Shown: positions 33,289 to 42,989 of the stretch, piece by piece | Position numbering within the stretch: the stretch's first letter is position 1 | Layout of the letters: every line of letters starts with the position of its first letter | DNA from: Pseudomonas sp. StFLB209 | GTDB taxonomy: Bacteria > Pseudomonadota > Gammaproteobacteria > Pseudomonadales > Pseudomonadaceae | Assembly (NCBI RefSeq): GCF_000829415.1 | Contig: NZ_AP014637.1 | Span: forward strand, 6,031,001-6,095,000 | Length of the DNA stretch: 64,000 bases | Direction: 5' to 3' | The notes under the pieces: model-generated | Told to the model about the DNA's origin: nothing | What the model saw: the letters and a program-made list of their open reading frames with translations, nothing else | Database searches by the model: none | Program-made: the position numbers and the translations under genes

Positions 33289-35378
33289 GCTGGCTGATCC
33301 AGGCACTCAATCGGCTGGCCCTGGCGTTGACCGGGCGCAGCGAAATCATTGGTGCGGTGATGGTCATGGCCATCGTGTTCATGATGATCCTGCCCTTGCC
33401 CACCGCGCTGGTGGACGTGCTGATCGCCCTGAACATCTGCGTTTCGTCACTGTTGATCGTGCTGGCCATGTACCTGCCCAGGCCGCTGGCGTTCTCGACC
33501 TTTCCGGCGGTATTGCTGCTGACCACCATGTTCCGGTTGTCGCTGTCGATCGCCACCACCCGGCTGATCCTGCTGCAACAGGACGCCGGGCATATCGTCG
33601 AGGCGTTCGGCAGCTTCGTGGTCGGCGGCAACCTGGCAGTCGGCCTGGTGATTTTCCTGATCCTGACCATCGTCAACTTCCTGGTCATCACCAAGGGTTC
33701 AGAGCGGGTCGCGGAAGTGGCGGCGCGCTTTACCCTCGACGCCATGCCGGGCAAGCAGATGTCGATCGACAGCGATTTGCGCGCCAACCTGATCACCGTG
33801 CGCGAGGCGCGTCAGCGCCGCGAAGAGCTGTCCAAGGAAAGCCAGCTGTTCGGCGCCATGGACGGCGCGATGAAGTTCGTCAAGGGCGACGCCATTGCCG
33901 GCCTGGTGATCGTGTTCATCAACCTGATTGGCGGTTTTTCCATTGGCGTGCTGCAAAACGGCATGGAAGCCGGTGCGGCCATGCACCTGTATTCGGTCCT
34001 GACCATCGGTGACGGCCTGATCGCACAGATTCCCGCGCTGCTGATCTCGCTGACCGCCGGCATGATCATCACTCGGGTCGCGCCCGACAACCAGAGCGCC
34101 GATATCAACATCGGCCATGAAATTGCCGACCAGTTGACCAGCCAGCCCAAGGCCTGGGTGATTTCCTCGCTGGGCATGCTCGGCTTTGCCGCCATCCCCG
34201 GCATGCCCACCGGGGTCTTTGTGTGCATCAGCCTGGTATGCCTGTCCAGCGGCCTGTACCAGCTTTGGCGGGCCCGCCAGCGGCAGACCCAACAGGACAA
34301 CCTCAACGCCGCCGGGCAGAGCGCGCCGGAACTCAATGGCCGCGATGACATTCGCCGCTTCAACCCCTCGCGGGCCTACCTGCTGCAGTTCAACCCGGCC
34401 CGCCAGGACAGTGCCGAGACCGACGCGCTGTTGCAGGCGATCCGCCAGCGGCGCAACTCGCTGGTCCATAACTACGGCCTGACCCTGCCGTCGTTCGATA
34501 TCGAGTTCACCGACCGCTGCGCAGACGACGAGTTTCGCTTCTGCGTGTATGAAGTACCGGTGATCCGTGCCACCTGCTTCAGTCCCCGCCTGGCGGTGGA
34601 GCAGCATTACCAGCACCAGGCCCGCGACGCCGAACCGGGCCAGCCCGAGCGCGACGAGCAACAGTGGATCTGGCTGGCGGCCGATGACCCGCTGCTGAGC
34701 GACAGCGAGATCAGCCGCTTCAGCGCCCAAGAGTTAATCGTCGAGCGCATGCAGCGCGCCTTTCAGGCCACCGGGCCGCAGTTCATCGGCCTGCAGGAAA
34801 GCAAGGCGATCCTTGGCTGGCTGGAAAGCGAACAGCCCGAGCTTGCCCAGGAGCTGCAACGCACCCTGCCACTGGCGCGCTTCGCCGCCATCTTGCAGCG
34901 CCTGTCGGCCGAACTGGTGTCGCTGCGCTCGGTACGACCGATTGCCGAAACGCTGATCGAGCAAGGCCAGCATGAGCGTGACCTCAATGCCCTGACCGAC
35001 CATGTGCGCATCGCCCTCAAGGCGCAGATCTGCCATCAGCACAGCGAAAACAACACCCTGCACACCTGGCTGATGACCCCGGAAACCGAGGTACTGCTGC
35101 GCGATGCGCTGCGCCAGACCCAGAACGAATCGTACTTTGCCCTGGACCCGGAGCTGGGCGGTGCGCTGCTCGAACAACTGCGCCAGGCCTTTACCCTGCA
35201 AGCCCGGCCAAGGCCGGTGCTGCTGGTCGCCCAGGACCTGCGCAGCCCGCTGCGCAGCCTGCTCAACGAAGAATTCAACCATGTCCCGGTACTGTCTTTC
35301 GCCGAACTGCTGTCAACGGTGCAAGTGCAGGTGCTGGGGCGTCTCGATCTGGAAGAAGCACAGGTCCTGATGGCCTGA
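33285..35378 (+). CDS. hrcV: HrcV, inner-membrane export gate (SctV)
   Basis: The 697-aa FlhA/LcrD family protein has seven or eight membrane segments in residues 1-320. The family signature RLSLSIATTRLILLQQDAGHIVEAFGSFVVGGN is intact, as is the FHIPEP-type cytoplasmic loop GSERVAEVAARFTLDAMPGKQMSIDSDL. The cytoplasmic C-terminal half forms the nonameric ring that receives substrates. Length matches P. syringae HrcV. It overlaps hrpJ. Confidence 0.96.
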   Translation: MSWLIQALNRLALALTGRSEIIGAVMVMAIVFMMILPLPTALVDVLIALNICVSSLLIVLAMYLPRPLAFSTFPAVLLLTTMFRLSLSIATTRLILLQQDAGHIVEAFGSFVVGGNLAVGLVIFLILTIVNFLVITKGSERVAEVAARFTLDAMPGKQMSIDSDLRANLITVREARQRREELSKESQLFGAMDGAMKFVKGDAIAGLVIVFINLIGGFSIGVLQNGMEAGAAMHLYSVLTIGDGLIAQIPALLISLTAGMIITRVAPDNQSADINIGHEIADQLTSQPKAWVISSLGMLGFAAIPGMPTGVFVCISLVCLSSGLYQLWRARQRQTQQDNLNAAGQSAPELNGRDDIRRFNPSRAYLLQFNPARQDSAETDALLQAIRQRRNSLVHNYGLTLPSFDIEFTDRCADDEFRFCVYEVPVIRATCFSPRLAVEQHYQHQARDAEPGQPERDEQQWIWLAADDPLLSDSEISRFSAQELIVERMQRAFQATGPQFIGLQESKAILGWLESEQPELAQELQRTLPLARFAAILQRLSAELVSLRSVRPIAETLIEQGQHERDLNALTDHVRIALKAQICHQHSENNTLHTWLMTPETEVLLRDALRQTQNESYFALDPELGGALLEQLRQAFTLQARPRPVLLVAQDLRSPLRSLLNEEFNHVPVLSFAELLSTVQVQVLGRLDLEEAQVLMA

Positions 35379-35391
35379 TGGAGCGTGCCCG

Positions 35392-36321
35392 ATGCAACAG
35401 CGAAACCTCTATGAACTGCGGGTCCTGACCGGCCTGCACCGCGGCGCCGCGCTGCCGCTGAGCGGCGACCAATGGTCGATCGGCTCGTCCAGCGGCTCGG
35501 ACCTGGCGCTCTACGATCCAGGTATCAAAGACCGCCATTGCCTGCTGCGCCTGGTCGACGACACCTGGTCGCTGGCACGTGATGACGGCCCGGTGACCGA
35601 CAGCGAAGGCCATAAGGTCGATGCCATCGAGCGCCTGGAACCCGGCACCCCGTTTGCGCTCAACGGGGTCTGGTTGTCGGTGACCAGCGCCAACACCGAC
35701 TGGCCCACCGAAGACGAAGAACAGGACGCCGCACTGTTCGCCGACAGCCTGCTGGCCGCCGAACCCGAAACCCGGCCGCTGCCTGCCAGCGCGTTGCCCG
35801 CACGGCGTCCCCTGCTCGGGCCATTGCTGCTGATCGGCGCACTGCTGGTGTTCCTGGGTGTGGTGCTGTGGCTGTTCAACCAGCAGCCGCCGTTGCCGCC
35901 ACCGGTCCAGACGCCGCACAAAACCGTGCTCAAGGACGCCGCAGCGGTTGAGAGCGTGCTGCACGGCATGCTCCGCGAACGCGAATTGCAAGACCGCATC
36001 AGCCTCAGTCAGGAGCAAGGCAAGATTCTGCTTAACGGCCGGTTCGACGAAGACGACCTGCTGCAGAGTGCATCGCGCCTGCTGCTCAACTTCGAACGTC
36101 AGTACAAGAGCCCGCTGCCGGTGCTCACCGCCCTGCCCTCGGCCACCGACAAGCTGCCGTTCAGCATCGTGCAGATCAGCAACAACCGCCTGCCCAACGT
36201 GCTGACCAATACCGGCCGGCGGATGTTCCTCGGGGATGAGGTCGATGGCGTGCGGCTGGTGGACATCAGCGAGAGCAAGCTGGTGTTCGAAGGTGAGCGG
36301 CGGGTCGAGGTGAGCTGGTGA
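35392..36321 (+). CDS. hrpQ: HrpQ, inner-membrane ring protein (SctD)
   Basis: The 309-aa protein has an N-terminal FHA domain (LPLSGDQWSIGSSSGSDLALYDPGIKDRHC, residues about 20-49). One membrane segment (LLGPLLLIGALLVFLGVVLWLF, about 140-161) is followed by a periplasmic part with ring-building modules. This is the YscD/PrgH-like organisation. Its stop overlaps the GTG start of hrcN. Confidence 0.88.
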   Translation: MQQRNLYELRVLTGLHRGAALPLSGDQWSIGSSSGSDLALYDPGIKDRHCLLRLVDDTWSLARDDGPVTDSEGHKVDAIERLEPGTPFALNGVWLSVTSANTDWPTEDEEQDAALFADSLLAAEPETRPLPASALPARRPLLGPLLLIGALLVFLGVVLWLFNQQPPLPPPVQTPHKTVLKDAAAVESVLHGMLRERELQDRISLSQEQGKILLNGRFDEDDLLQSASRLLLNFERQYKSPLPVLTALPSATDKLPFSIVQISNNRLPNVLTNTGRRMFLGDEVDGVRLVDISESKLVFEGERRVEVSW

Positions 36322-37676
36322 ACCCGGCGCTTCAGGCGCGTCTGGAAGACTGGCGCAACAGCCGGCTGGCACGCATCGCCAGCCCTCCACCGGTGGAAAT
36401 TCTCGGTCGCATCGCCGGGGTCAGCGGCATCCTGCTGCACAGCAGCATGCCCCGCGCGCGGATCGGCGACCTGTGCCAGATCCGCCGCGCCGACGGCAGC
36501 GAAGTGATGGCCGAAATCGTCGGTTTCGACCGCCAGTACACCCTGCTCGCCGCACTGGGCGCGCTGGACGGGATCGCCATCGGCGCGCCGGTCAGGCCGT
36601 TGTTCCAGCCGCACAGCCTGATCGTCGGCGAGCACCTGCTCGGCGCGGTGCTCGATGGCTTTGGCCGCTCGCTTGACGGTGACGGCCCGTCGGCCTTCGC
36701 GCTGGCCGGCGCACAGGGCGCATTGCCGGTGATCCGCGACGCCCCGGCCGCCACCGAACGGCCACGCATCGAGGCACCGCTGAGCACCGGCCTACGCTCA
36801 ATCGACGGCCTGCTGACCCTGGGCGAAGGCCAGCGGGTCGGGGTGTTCGCCGGGGCCGGCTGCGGCAAGACCACCCTGCTCGCGGAGCTGGCGCGCAATA
36901 CCCCGTGCCAGGCCATCGTGTTCGGCCTGATCGGCGAACGGGGCCGGGAGCTGCGCGAGTTTCTTGACCATGAGCTGGACGATGAACTGCGCGCCCGCAC
37001 GGTGCTGGTGTGTTCCACCTCCGACCGCAGCAGCATGGAGCGCGCCCGTGCAGCGTTCACCGCCACTACCATTGCCGAGGGCTTTCGCCAACAGGGCCAG
37101 TCGACCCTGCTGATCATCGACTCGCTGACCCGCTTTGCCAGGGCCCAGCGCGAGATCGGCCTGGCCAGCGGCGAGCCGGCCGGGCGCGGCGGTTTGCCGC
37201 CTTCGGTGTACAGCCTGTTGCCACGCCTGGTCGAGCGGGCCGGGCGCACACGTGGCGCGGCGATCACCGCACTGTATTCGGTGCTAATCGAGCAGGACTC
37301 GATGAACGACCCGGTGGCCGATGAAGTGCGCTCGCTGCTCGACGGCCACATCGTGCTGTCGCGCCGGCTGGCCGAGGCCGGGCACTACCCGGCGGTGGAC
37401 GTGCTGGCCAGCCTGAGCCGGACCATGAGCAATGTCTCGGGAACCGAACAGCTGCACGGTGCCACACAGTTGCGCAGGCTACTGGCCGCTTATCAGCAAG
37501 TGGAGATGCTGATCAAGCTGGGCGAGTACCAGCCGGGCAACGATCCGCTGACCGACTTCGCCGTGCAGTCCCGTGACCGGGTCATGGCGTTTCTCCAGCA
37601 ATCGCTGCGTGACCCGGTGTCGCTGGACGACACCCTGGACCACTTGATGCAGGTAATTGCCGATGTCCCACTCTGA
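36318..37676 (+). CDS. hrcN: HrcN, type III secretion ATPase (SctN)
   Basis: The 452-aa F1-beta/FliI family ATPase has Walker A GAGCGKTTL near residue 177, Walker B LLIIDSLTRFARAQRE near 262 and the family signature PPSVYSLLPRLVERAG. It strips chaperones and unfolds effectors at the base of the apparatus. It starts with GTG overlapping the hrpQ stop (GTGA). Confidence 0.96.
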   Translation: MNPALQARLEDWRNSRLARIASPPPVEILGRIAGVSGILLHSSMPRARIGDLCQIRRADGSEVMAEIVGFDRQYTLLAALGALDGIAIGAPVRPLFQPHSLIVGEHLLGAVLDGFGRSLDGDGPSAFALAGAQGALPVIRDAPAATERPRIEAPLSTGLRSIDGLLTLGEGQRVGVFAGAGCGKTTLLAELARNTPCQAIVFGLIGERGRELREFLDHELDDELRARTVLVCSTSDRSSMERARAAFTATTIAEGFRQQGQSTLLIIDSLTRFARAQREIGLASGEPAGRGGLPPSVYSLLPRLVERAGRTRGAAITALYSVLIEQDSMNDPVADEVRSLLDGHIVLSRRLAEAGHYPAVDVLASLSRTMSNVSGTEQLHGATQLRRLLAAYQQVEMLIKLGEYQPGNDPLTDFAVQSRDRVMAFLQQSLRDPVSLDDTLDHLMQVIADVPL

Positions 37677-38127
37677 ATCCGATAGCCACGACCCGGCCAG
37701 CGATCCGCAACTGCAAAGCCTTGGCCAGACCCTCGACGTACTGGCGCCGATCCGCCGCCACCGGCTGACCCTCGCCGAGCAGGCCTGGCGTCGGCACCGG
37801 CAGGTGCTCGAAGCCCTGCGCCAGCGCCTGGACAGCCTGCACGCCGGCCTGCAACGACTGCAGCACGAGTTTCGCCAGTCGCGCCAGGAGCAGCGCGAGC
37901 AGCATGCCAACCGGCCGCTGCCGCTCAGTGAGATGAACGACTGGCTGGCCGCCGAGCGCCAGGCCATGCGCCAGATCGAAGAACACCAGCGGCGGGTGAA
38001 TAACCTGCAAGACGAACACCGCCAGCAACAGCAGTGGACCGAGGACAGCCACCAGGAACTGCGGCGCCGCCAGCGCGACGTGGAGAAGCTCGATTACCTG
38101 CTCGATATGACCCGGAAGGCCTCATGA
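37663..38127 (+). CDS. hrpO: HrpO, ATPase-associated stalk protein (SctO)
   Basis: The 154-aa protein is almost entirely charged, Gln/Arg-rich coiled coil (HRQVLEALRQRLDSLHAGLQ and following), as in FliJ/YscO proteins that insert in the ATPase hexamer and contact the export gate. The start chosen is MSHSESDSHD, overlapping hrcN by 14 bp. Identity rests mainly on position, size and coiled-coil character, since this family diverges fast. Confidence 0.85.
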   Translation: MSHSESDSHDPASDPQLQSLGQTLDVLAPIRRHRLTLAEQAWRRHRQVLEALRQRLDSLHAGLQRLQHEFRQSRQEQREQHANRPLPLSEMNDWLAAERQAMRQIEEHQRRVNNLQDEHRQQQQWTEDSHQELRRRQRDVEKLDYLLDMTRKAS

Positions 38128-38681
38128 ACAGCCGCCCGGCCCTGCACAAGCCACAACCGCCGCGCACGCCCGAGCCGCGTGCCCGGCAGCCTGACAACAG
38201 CGTCCCCGCTACACCGCCAGCGTCACGCCACGAGCGCAACGGGCCGGCGCACAGCGATACCCGCCTGGACAGCGAGCTGTTCGAAAGCCTGCTCGACGCC
38301 TCGCCGGCCACCGCGACCTGGCTGGGCAGCGAAACAGCGCAGGGGTTCAACGAGCCCTGGCAAGACCACGAAAGACAAGGTGGCGGCGCCCCCGGTGCCG
38401 AACCTGCCCTGGCGTACTGGTGGGAGAACCTGCTGGAAACCATCGAAACCCAACTGACTGCGCAGCAGCAGATCCCGGTCGAGGCGGTGCTGGAACTGCC
38501 GGTGCTCGGCCAGGTGCGCGTCCAGGTGGCTGACGATCGTGACGGTCTGGCGATCACCTTGCGCTTCGACGACCCCGCCGCCTGGCGACACTGCCGCGAG
38601 ACCGCCGAACACAGCCGCACCTGCCTCAGCGAGCGATTGTCACGCCCGGTGCGGCTCACCCTTGAACAGGCGGGCCAATGA
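38124..38681 (+). CDS. hrpP: HrpP, pilus length / substrate-switch protein (SctP)
   Basis: The 185-aa protein starts at an ATG overlapping the hrpO stop (ATGA). The N-terminus is Pro/Arg-rich and probably disordered. The C-terminal part, LGQVRVQVADDRDGLAITLRFDDPAAW, resembles the T3S4 substrate-specificity-switch domain. Position between hrpO and hrcQ agrees with P. syringae hrpP. Confidence 0.83.
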   Translation: MNSRPALHKPQPPRTPEPRARQPDNSVPATPPASRHERNGPAHSDTRLDSELFESLLDASPATATWLGSETAQGFNEPWQDHERQGGGAPGAEPALAYWWENLLETIETQLTAQQQIPVEAVLELPVLGQVRVQVADDRDGLAITLRFDDPAAWRHCRETAEHSRTCLSERLSRPVRLTLEQAGQ

Positions 38682-38682
38682 C

Positions 38683-39741
38683 ATGAATGCCCATGTTCTG
38701 CACCTGCCGACCATGAGCCAGGCCGAAGCCTGCGTGCGCCAGCGGATCGGCGCCGGCCTGAGCCTGGCGTTCAACCTTGAAAGCCAGCCGGGCAGGCTTG
38801 ACCTGCATCTGCTGCACGGGCCGGTTCAGGACCGTGACTACGCAGGTTTCGAGTGCGCAAGCGGCGCCCTGCGCCTGAGCGAGGCGCAAGCCCTGCTCGG
38901 GCTGCTGTCCAGTTGTCCGGCCCTGCTGCCGCCCAGTGACAGCGACGCCCAAGAGCATCACTGGTACTGGCAACTCTACAACCACTACCTCAGCGCCGAA
39001 CTGCAAGCGCTGTTCGGCGCCCTGCAACCGCAGCCTGTGACGAGCCAGACCGGACAGCTGTGCGCGGTGCTGCAGGTGCGCTGCAACGGCTTGCAGGTCT
39101 GCGCCCGGCTGCAGGCCTCGGCGCCGACCCTGCTGGGCCTGCTTGAGCGCGGCCAGTGGCAACCGGCAAGCCCGGCGGCGGACTTCAACCTGCCGCTGGT
39201 CACCGCGCTGACCCTTGGCCAGTTACGCCTGACCCGCGCCGAGCTGGCCGGCCTGCGCCGCGGTGATGTGCTGCTCCCCGAGCAAGCGCTGTTCAGCCCC
39301 GAAGGCCGCGGCACGCTGCAACTTGGCAACTGGCGTCTGGGCCTGGCCCAGACTCCCGACCACCCGCTGTGTTTCACCCTGACCCAGATGGAGAGCCACC
39401 CCATGAACGCCCCGATCGACCACTTCTCTGCCGGCGACGCCGACCATCCGCTGCATTTTGAGCAACTCGACGAAATGCTCCACGACCACGAGGCTGCGCC
39501 CCAGCACGACATGGCGCTGTTCGACGACCTGGCCCTCAACCTGAGCCTGCGCGCCGGGCACCTGTCGTTGAGTCTGGGCCAGATGCGCAGCCTGGCGGTG
39601 GGTTCGGTGCTGACCTTCAGCGGCTGCGCACCCGGCCAGGCGATGCTGTACTACGGCGAGCGGGTGCTGGGGCACGGCGAGCTGGTTAATGTTGAAGGCC
39701 GCCTGGGTCTGCAAATTACCCGGCTGGAAGCGCTGCGGTGA
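38683..39741 (+). CDS. hrcQ: HrcQ, cytoplasmic sorting-platform protein (SctQ), unsplit
   Basis: The 352-aa single chain covers what P. syringae encodes as two genes, hrcQa and hrcQb. The N-terminal part (residues 1-235) corresponds to HrcQa. The C-terminal ~110 residues form a SpoA domain with [30 protein letters not shown]. The join falls at [16 protein letters not shown], where an internal ATG at 39403 has GGAGAG seven bases upstream, so a separate HrcQb-like product could also be made. It starts 2 bp after hrpP and overlaps hrcR by 4 bp. Confidence 0.9.
   Translation: MNAHVLHLPTMSQAEACVRQRIGAGLSLAFNLESQPGRLDLHLLHGPVQDRDYAGFECASGALRLSEAQALLGLLSSCPALLPPSDSDAQEHHWYWQLYNHYLSAELQALFGALQPQPVTSQTGQLCAVLQVRCNGLQVCARLQASAPTLLGLLERGQWQPASPAADFNLPLVTALTLGQLRLTRAELAGLRRGDVLLPEQALFSPEGRGTLQLGNWRLGLAQTPDHPLCFTLTQMESHPMNAPIDHFSAGDADHPLHFEQLDEMLHDHEAAPQHDMALFDDLALNLSLRAGHLSLSLGQMRSLAVGSVLTFSGCAPGQAMLYYGERVLGHGELVNVEGRLGLQITRLEALR
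39390..39405 (+). promoter_or_regulatory. Internal translation start within hrcQ
   Basis: GGAGAG (39390-39395), a 7-nt spacer, then in-frame ATG at 39403. It would yield a 112-aa C-terminal protein of about HrcQb size (about 128 aa in P. syringae). Internal starts producing a C-terminal SctQ fragment are established in several type III systems. Confidence 0.6.
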
Positions 39742-40391
39742 ATCTGCAGAATCTTGATCCGTTGACGATGGCGCTGTTTCTCGGCGCCTTGTCACTGGTG
39801 CCGTTGCTGATGATCATCTGCACGGCATTCCTGAAAATCGCCATGGTGCTGCTGATTACCCGCAACGCCATCGGCGTGCAGCAGGCGCCGCCGAACATGG
39901 CGCTGTACGGCATTGCCCTGGCGGCGACACTGTTCATCATGGCCCCGGTGTTCAACGAGATGGGCCAACGGATCAAGAAACTGCCCGAGCGCCTGGACAG
40001 CCTCAGCGCCATGGAGCATTCGGCGCGCCACGTGATCGAGCCGCTGCGCCAATTCATGCAGCGCAACATCGACCCCGATATCCAGACTCACCTGCTGGAC
40101 AACACCCAACGCCTGTGGCCCAGCGAGATGGCCAGCCAGGTCAAGCGCGACGACCTGCTGCTGATCATTCCGGCGTTCGTGCTCTCGGAGCTACAGGCCG
40201 GGTTTCAGATCGGTTTTCTGATCTACGTGCCGTTTATCGTCATCGACCTGATCGTGTCGAACATCCTGCTGGCCCTGGGCATGCAGATGGTCGCGCCGAT
40301 GACCATTTCGCTGCCGCTGAAAATTCTGTTGTTCGTTCTGGTGGACGGCTGGACCCGCCTGCTCGACGGGCTTTTCTACAGTTACCTGTGA
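39738..40391 (+). CDS. hrcR: HrcR, export apparatus membrane protein (SctR)
   Basis: The 217-aa FliP/SctR family protein has a GTG start overlapping the hrcQ stop. It has membrane segments near 12-32, 47-67, 155-175 and 185-210. The signature [33 protein letters not shown] is in the expected loop position, and [21 protein letters not shown] is highly conserved. It forms the core export pore with HrcS and HrcT. Confidence 0.95.
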   Translation: MNLQNLDPLTMALFLGALSLVPLLMIICTAFLKIAMVLLITRNAIGVQQAPPNMALYGIALAATLFIMAPVFNEMGQRIKKLPERLDSLSAMEHSARHVIEPLRQFMQRNIDPDIQTHLLDNTQRLWPSEMASQVKRDDLLLIIPAFVLSELQAGFQIGFLIYVPFIVIDLIVSNILLALGMQMVAPMTISLPLKILLFVLVDGWTRLLDGLFYSYL

Positions 40392-40403
40392 CAGCGAGGC
40401 CGC

Positions 40404-40664
40404 ATGGATACCCTGACACTGTTCAAACAGGCCATGCTGCTGGTGGTGGTGCTGTCTGCCCCGCCGCTGATCGTGGCGGTGATCGTCGGCATCATCACCT
40501 CGCTGCTGCAAGCGGTGATGCAACTGCAGGACCAGACCCTGCCGTTCGCCATCAAGCTGGTCGCGGTCGGCGTCGCCCTGGCCCTGACCGGGCGCTGGAT
40601 CGGTGTGGAACTCATTCAACTGACGCAACTGGCGTTCAGCATGATCCCCATGACGAGGCACTGA
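40404..40664 (+). CDS. hrcS: HrcS, export apparatus membrane protein (SctS)
   Basis: The 86-aa FliQ family protein has two membrane hairpin segments. It is recognised by FKQAMLLVVVLSAPPLIVAVIVGIITSLLQAVMQLQDQTLPFAIKL. It is 12 bp after hrcR and 1 bp before hrcT. Confidence 0.95.
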   Translation: MDTLTLFKQAMLLVVVLSAPPLIVAVIVGIITSLLQAVMQLQDQTLPFAIKLVAVGVALALTGRWIGVELIQLTQLAFSMIPMTRH

Positions 40665-40665
40665 G

Positions 40666-41463
40666 ATGTTCGAGCCCGCCTTCAAGGAGCTGAGCGAGTC
40701 GGTGCTGGCCCTGACCATCGGCATGGCTCGCTTGTACCCATGCCTGTTCCTGATCCCGGCCTTCGCCTTCACTGAACTCAAGGGCATGTTGCGCCATGCC
40801 ATCGTGCTGGCGCTATCGCTGATGGCCATGCCCGGTATCCGCCATGTGCTGCAAGGCCAGCAACTGGACTGGCTGGACCTGACCGCGCTGATGATCAAGG
40901 AAAGCGCGATCGGCCTGCTGCTGGGGGTGCTGCTGGCCATGCCGTTCTGGCTGTTCGAGGCAATCGGCTGCCTGTTCGACAACCAGCGCGGTGCGCTGAT
41001 CGGCGGGCAGATCAACCCGGCACTGGGCGACAACACCTCGGAACTGGGGCACATGCTCAAGCAGGTGATGATCCTGCTGATGGTCATGGGCGGCGGCTAC
41101 GCCAGCCTGACCCAGATCATGTGGGACAGCTACCTGGTCTGGCCGGCCACCCAGTGGGCGCCGCTGACCGGCGCTGAAGGCTTCGAAGTGTTCCTTACGC
41201 TGGTGGCCAGCACCTTGCGCTACATGGTGCTGTACGCCGCCCCCTTGGTGGGGCTGTTGCTGCTGATCGAATTCGGCATGGCGATCCTCAGCCTCTACAG
41301 CCCGCAACTGCAGGTCTCGACCCTGGCGATGCCGGCCAAAAGCCTGATCGGCCTGCTGTTTCTGGTGATTTACCTGCCGATGCTGATGTCGCTGGGCGAA
41401 GGCCGCCTGGCTGAGCTGAGCGACTTGCGCCACCTGCTGCCGGTGCTGCTCAAAGCCCCCTGA
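40666..41463 (+). CDS. hrcT: HrcT, export apparatus membrane protein (SctT)
   Basis: The 265-aa FliR family protein has about six membrane segments. The conserved VLLAMPFWLFEAIGCLFDNQRGA block is near residue 88, with PLVGLLLLIEFGMAILSLYSPQLQV near residue 197. It completes the R5S4T1 export gate. Confidence 0.95.
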   Translation: MFEPAFKELSESVLALTIGMARLYPCLFLIPAFAFTELKGMLRHAIVLALSLMAMPGIRHVLQGQQLDWLDLTALMIKESAIGLLLGVLLAMPFWLFEAIGCLFDNQRGALIGGQINPALGDNTSELGHMLKQVMILLMVMGGGYASLTQIMWDSYLVWPATQWAPLTGAEGFEVFLTLVASTLRYMVLYAAPLVGLLLLIEFGMAILSLYSPQLQVSTLAMPAKSLIGLLFLVIYLPMLMSLGEGRLAELSDLRHLLPVLLKAP

Positions 41464-41481
41464 CCCCGGAACACGCCCGCC

Positions 41482-42576
41482 ATGAGCGAAAAAACCGAAC
41501 AGCCCACCCAGAAAAAACTCCAGGACGCGCGCAAGAAAGGTCAGGTCGGACAAAGCCAGGACGTACCCAAATTGCTGATTTTCGCCGCCTTGATAGAGCT
41601 GATCCTGGCCTTGGTCGACAGCGGCATGCAGCGCCTGAAGGGCCTGATGCTGCTGCCGCTGAGCCAACTGGACCGGCCCTTCGCGGCCGCCAATGCCGAG
41701 GTGTGGAGCAAGGCGGCGCTGGAGCTGTTGCTGTTCATGCTGCCGGTGCTGGGTCTTGCGGTGGTGATGCGGCTGGTCGGCGGCTGGATTCAGTTCGGCC
41801 CGCTGTTCGCCCCCGAAGCGCTGAAACTGGATTTCGAGCGCATCAACCCGATTGGCCAGTTCAAGCAGATGTTTTCCGGCCGCAACCTGTTCAACCTGCT
41901 CAACAGCCTGTGCAAGGCGATCTTCATCGGCCTGGTGCTGTACTGGGTGCTGCCGCCGGCGCTGGGTGACCTGATCGGCCTGGCCCGTACCGATCTGGAC
42001 AGTTACTGGCGCGCGCTGGTCGAGCTGTTCACCCGCCTGTCGCGGATCTGTCTCGGCCTGCTGCTGGTGCTGGCGGTGGTGGATTTTGCCTTGCAGAAGT
42101 ACTTCTTCATCAAGGGCCAGCGCATGAGCCACGAAGACATCCGCAAGGAACACAAAGAGGTCGAAGGCGACCCGCACATGAAGTTCCACCGCAAATCGCT
42201 GGCTCGCGAGCTGGTCCAGCAGCCCGCGACTGCGGCACCGGCCAGAGCGCCGGTCGAAGAAGCCGACATGCTGCTGGTCAACCCCACCCACTTTGCCGTG
42301 GCGCTGTACTACCGCCCCGAAAAAACCCCGTTGCCGCGCATCCTGTGCAAGGGCCAGGACGCCGACGCCCGCGAACTGATCGAACGCGCCCGCAAGGCCG
42401 GCGTGCCGGTGGTGCGCTTCGTCTGGCTGGCCCGTACCCTGTACCGCGAACAAGTCGGCCAGTTCATCCCGCGCCCGACCCTGCAGGCGGTGGCCCAGGT
42501 GTACCGGCTGCTGCGCGAGCTGGACGAACAGGCCAAGGGTGAATTGATTGATATGGCGCAGCATCCGCAACCGTAA
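41482..42576 (+). CDS. hrcU: HrcU, export switch protein (SctU)
   Basis: The 364-aa FlhB family protein begins MSEKTEQPTQKKLQDARKKGQV. Four membrane segments lie in the N-terminal 210 residues. The autocleavage motif NPTH is in LLVNPTHFAVALYY (about residue 267). Self-cleavage there switches export from pilus to later substrates. It is the last gene of the left operon. Confidence 0.96.
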   Translation: MSEKTEQPTQKKLQDARKKGQVGQSQDVPKLLIFAALIELILALVDSGMQRLKGLMLLPLSQLDRPFAAANAEVWSKAALELLLFMLPVLGLAVVMRLVGGWIQFGPLFAPEALKLDFERINPIGQFKQMFSGRNLFNLLNSLCKAIFIGLVLYWVLPPALGDLIGLARTDLDSYWRALVELFTRLSRICLGLLLVLAVVDFALQKYFFIKGQRMSHEDIRKEHKEVEGDPHMKFHRKSLARELVQQPATAAPARAPVEEADMLLVNPTHFAVALYYRPEKTPLPRILCKGQDADARELIERARKAGVPVVRFVWLARTLYREQVGQFIPRPTLQAVAQVYRLLRELDEQAKGELIDMAQHPQP

Positions 42577-42917
42577 TGCCGATCAGTCCAGGCCAACGCG
42601 GTCCGGTGAGAGGCCCCGCTTACTGAGGCCCCATCAGGCACAAATCCTGTAGTTGGCCGATACCTCGATGGGAGATTTTATGGTCTTGGGCAAGCGCTGC
42701 ACATTGTCTATGGCTGTTGCACAACAGCAGATTCAGTGGTCTTACCGGCCCCTTCGCCAGCAAGCTGGCTCGCACCGGATCAGAGTCATGCCGGCTACTT
42801 GAGCCCGACCCGTACCCGGAGGGCTCAGCCGACGAAAGCGTCAGTACCTTCTCAAGCGGATTTGAGTCGCGCTCAATGACCGCTTGAATGATCGACAGCA
42901 GGGCCTGGCAACCTGCG
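42577..42917. other. Intergenic gap before the avrE promoter
   Basis: The 340 bp between the hrcU stop and the avrE hrp box has no supported gene; open frames here lack start signals and domains. It marks the left edge of the effector block inserted between hrcU and hrpV. Confidence 0.6.
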
Positions 42918-42945
42918 GGAACCAGCCAGCCGGGGGCGCCACTCA
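42918..42945 (+). promoter_or_regulatory. hrp box of avrE
   Basis: GGAACC-N15-CCACTCA, an exact consensus, 45 bp upstream of the avrE ATG. Confidence 0.9.
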
Positions 42946-42989
42946 GGCTCAGGAAAATTCCTTGTTTTTCCTCTGAACCGGAGAGCCAC

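Noticed and set aside
39388..39390. Earlier internal ATG in hrcQ as the HrcQb start
   Set aside because: It lacks a Shine-Dalgarno sequence at proper spacing. The ATG at 39403 has GGAGAG seven bases upstream.
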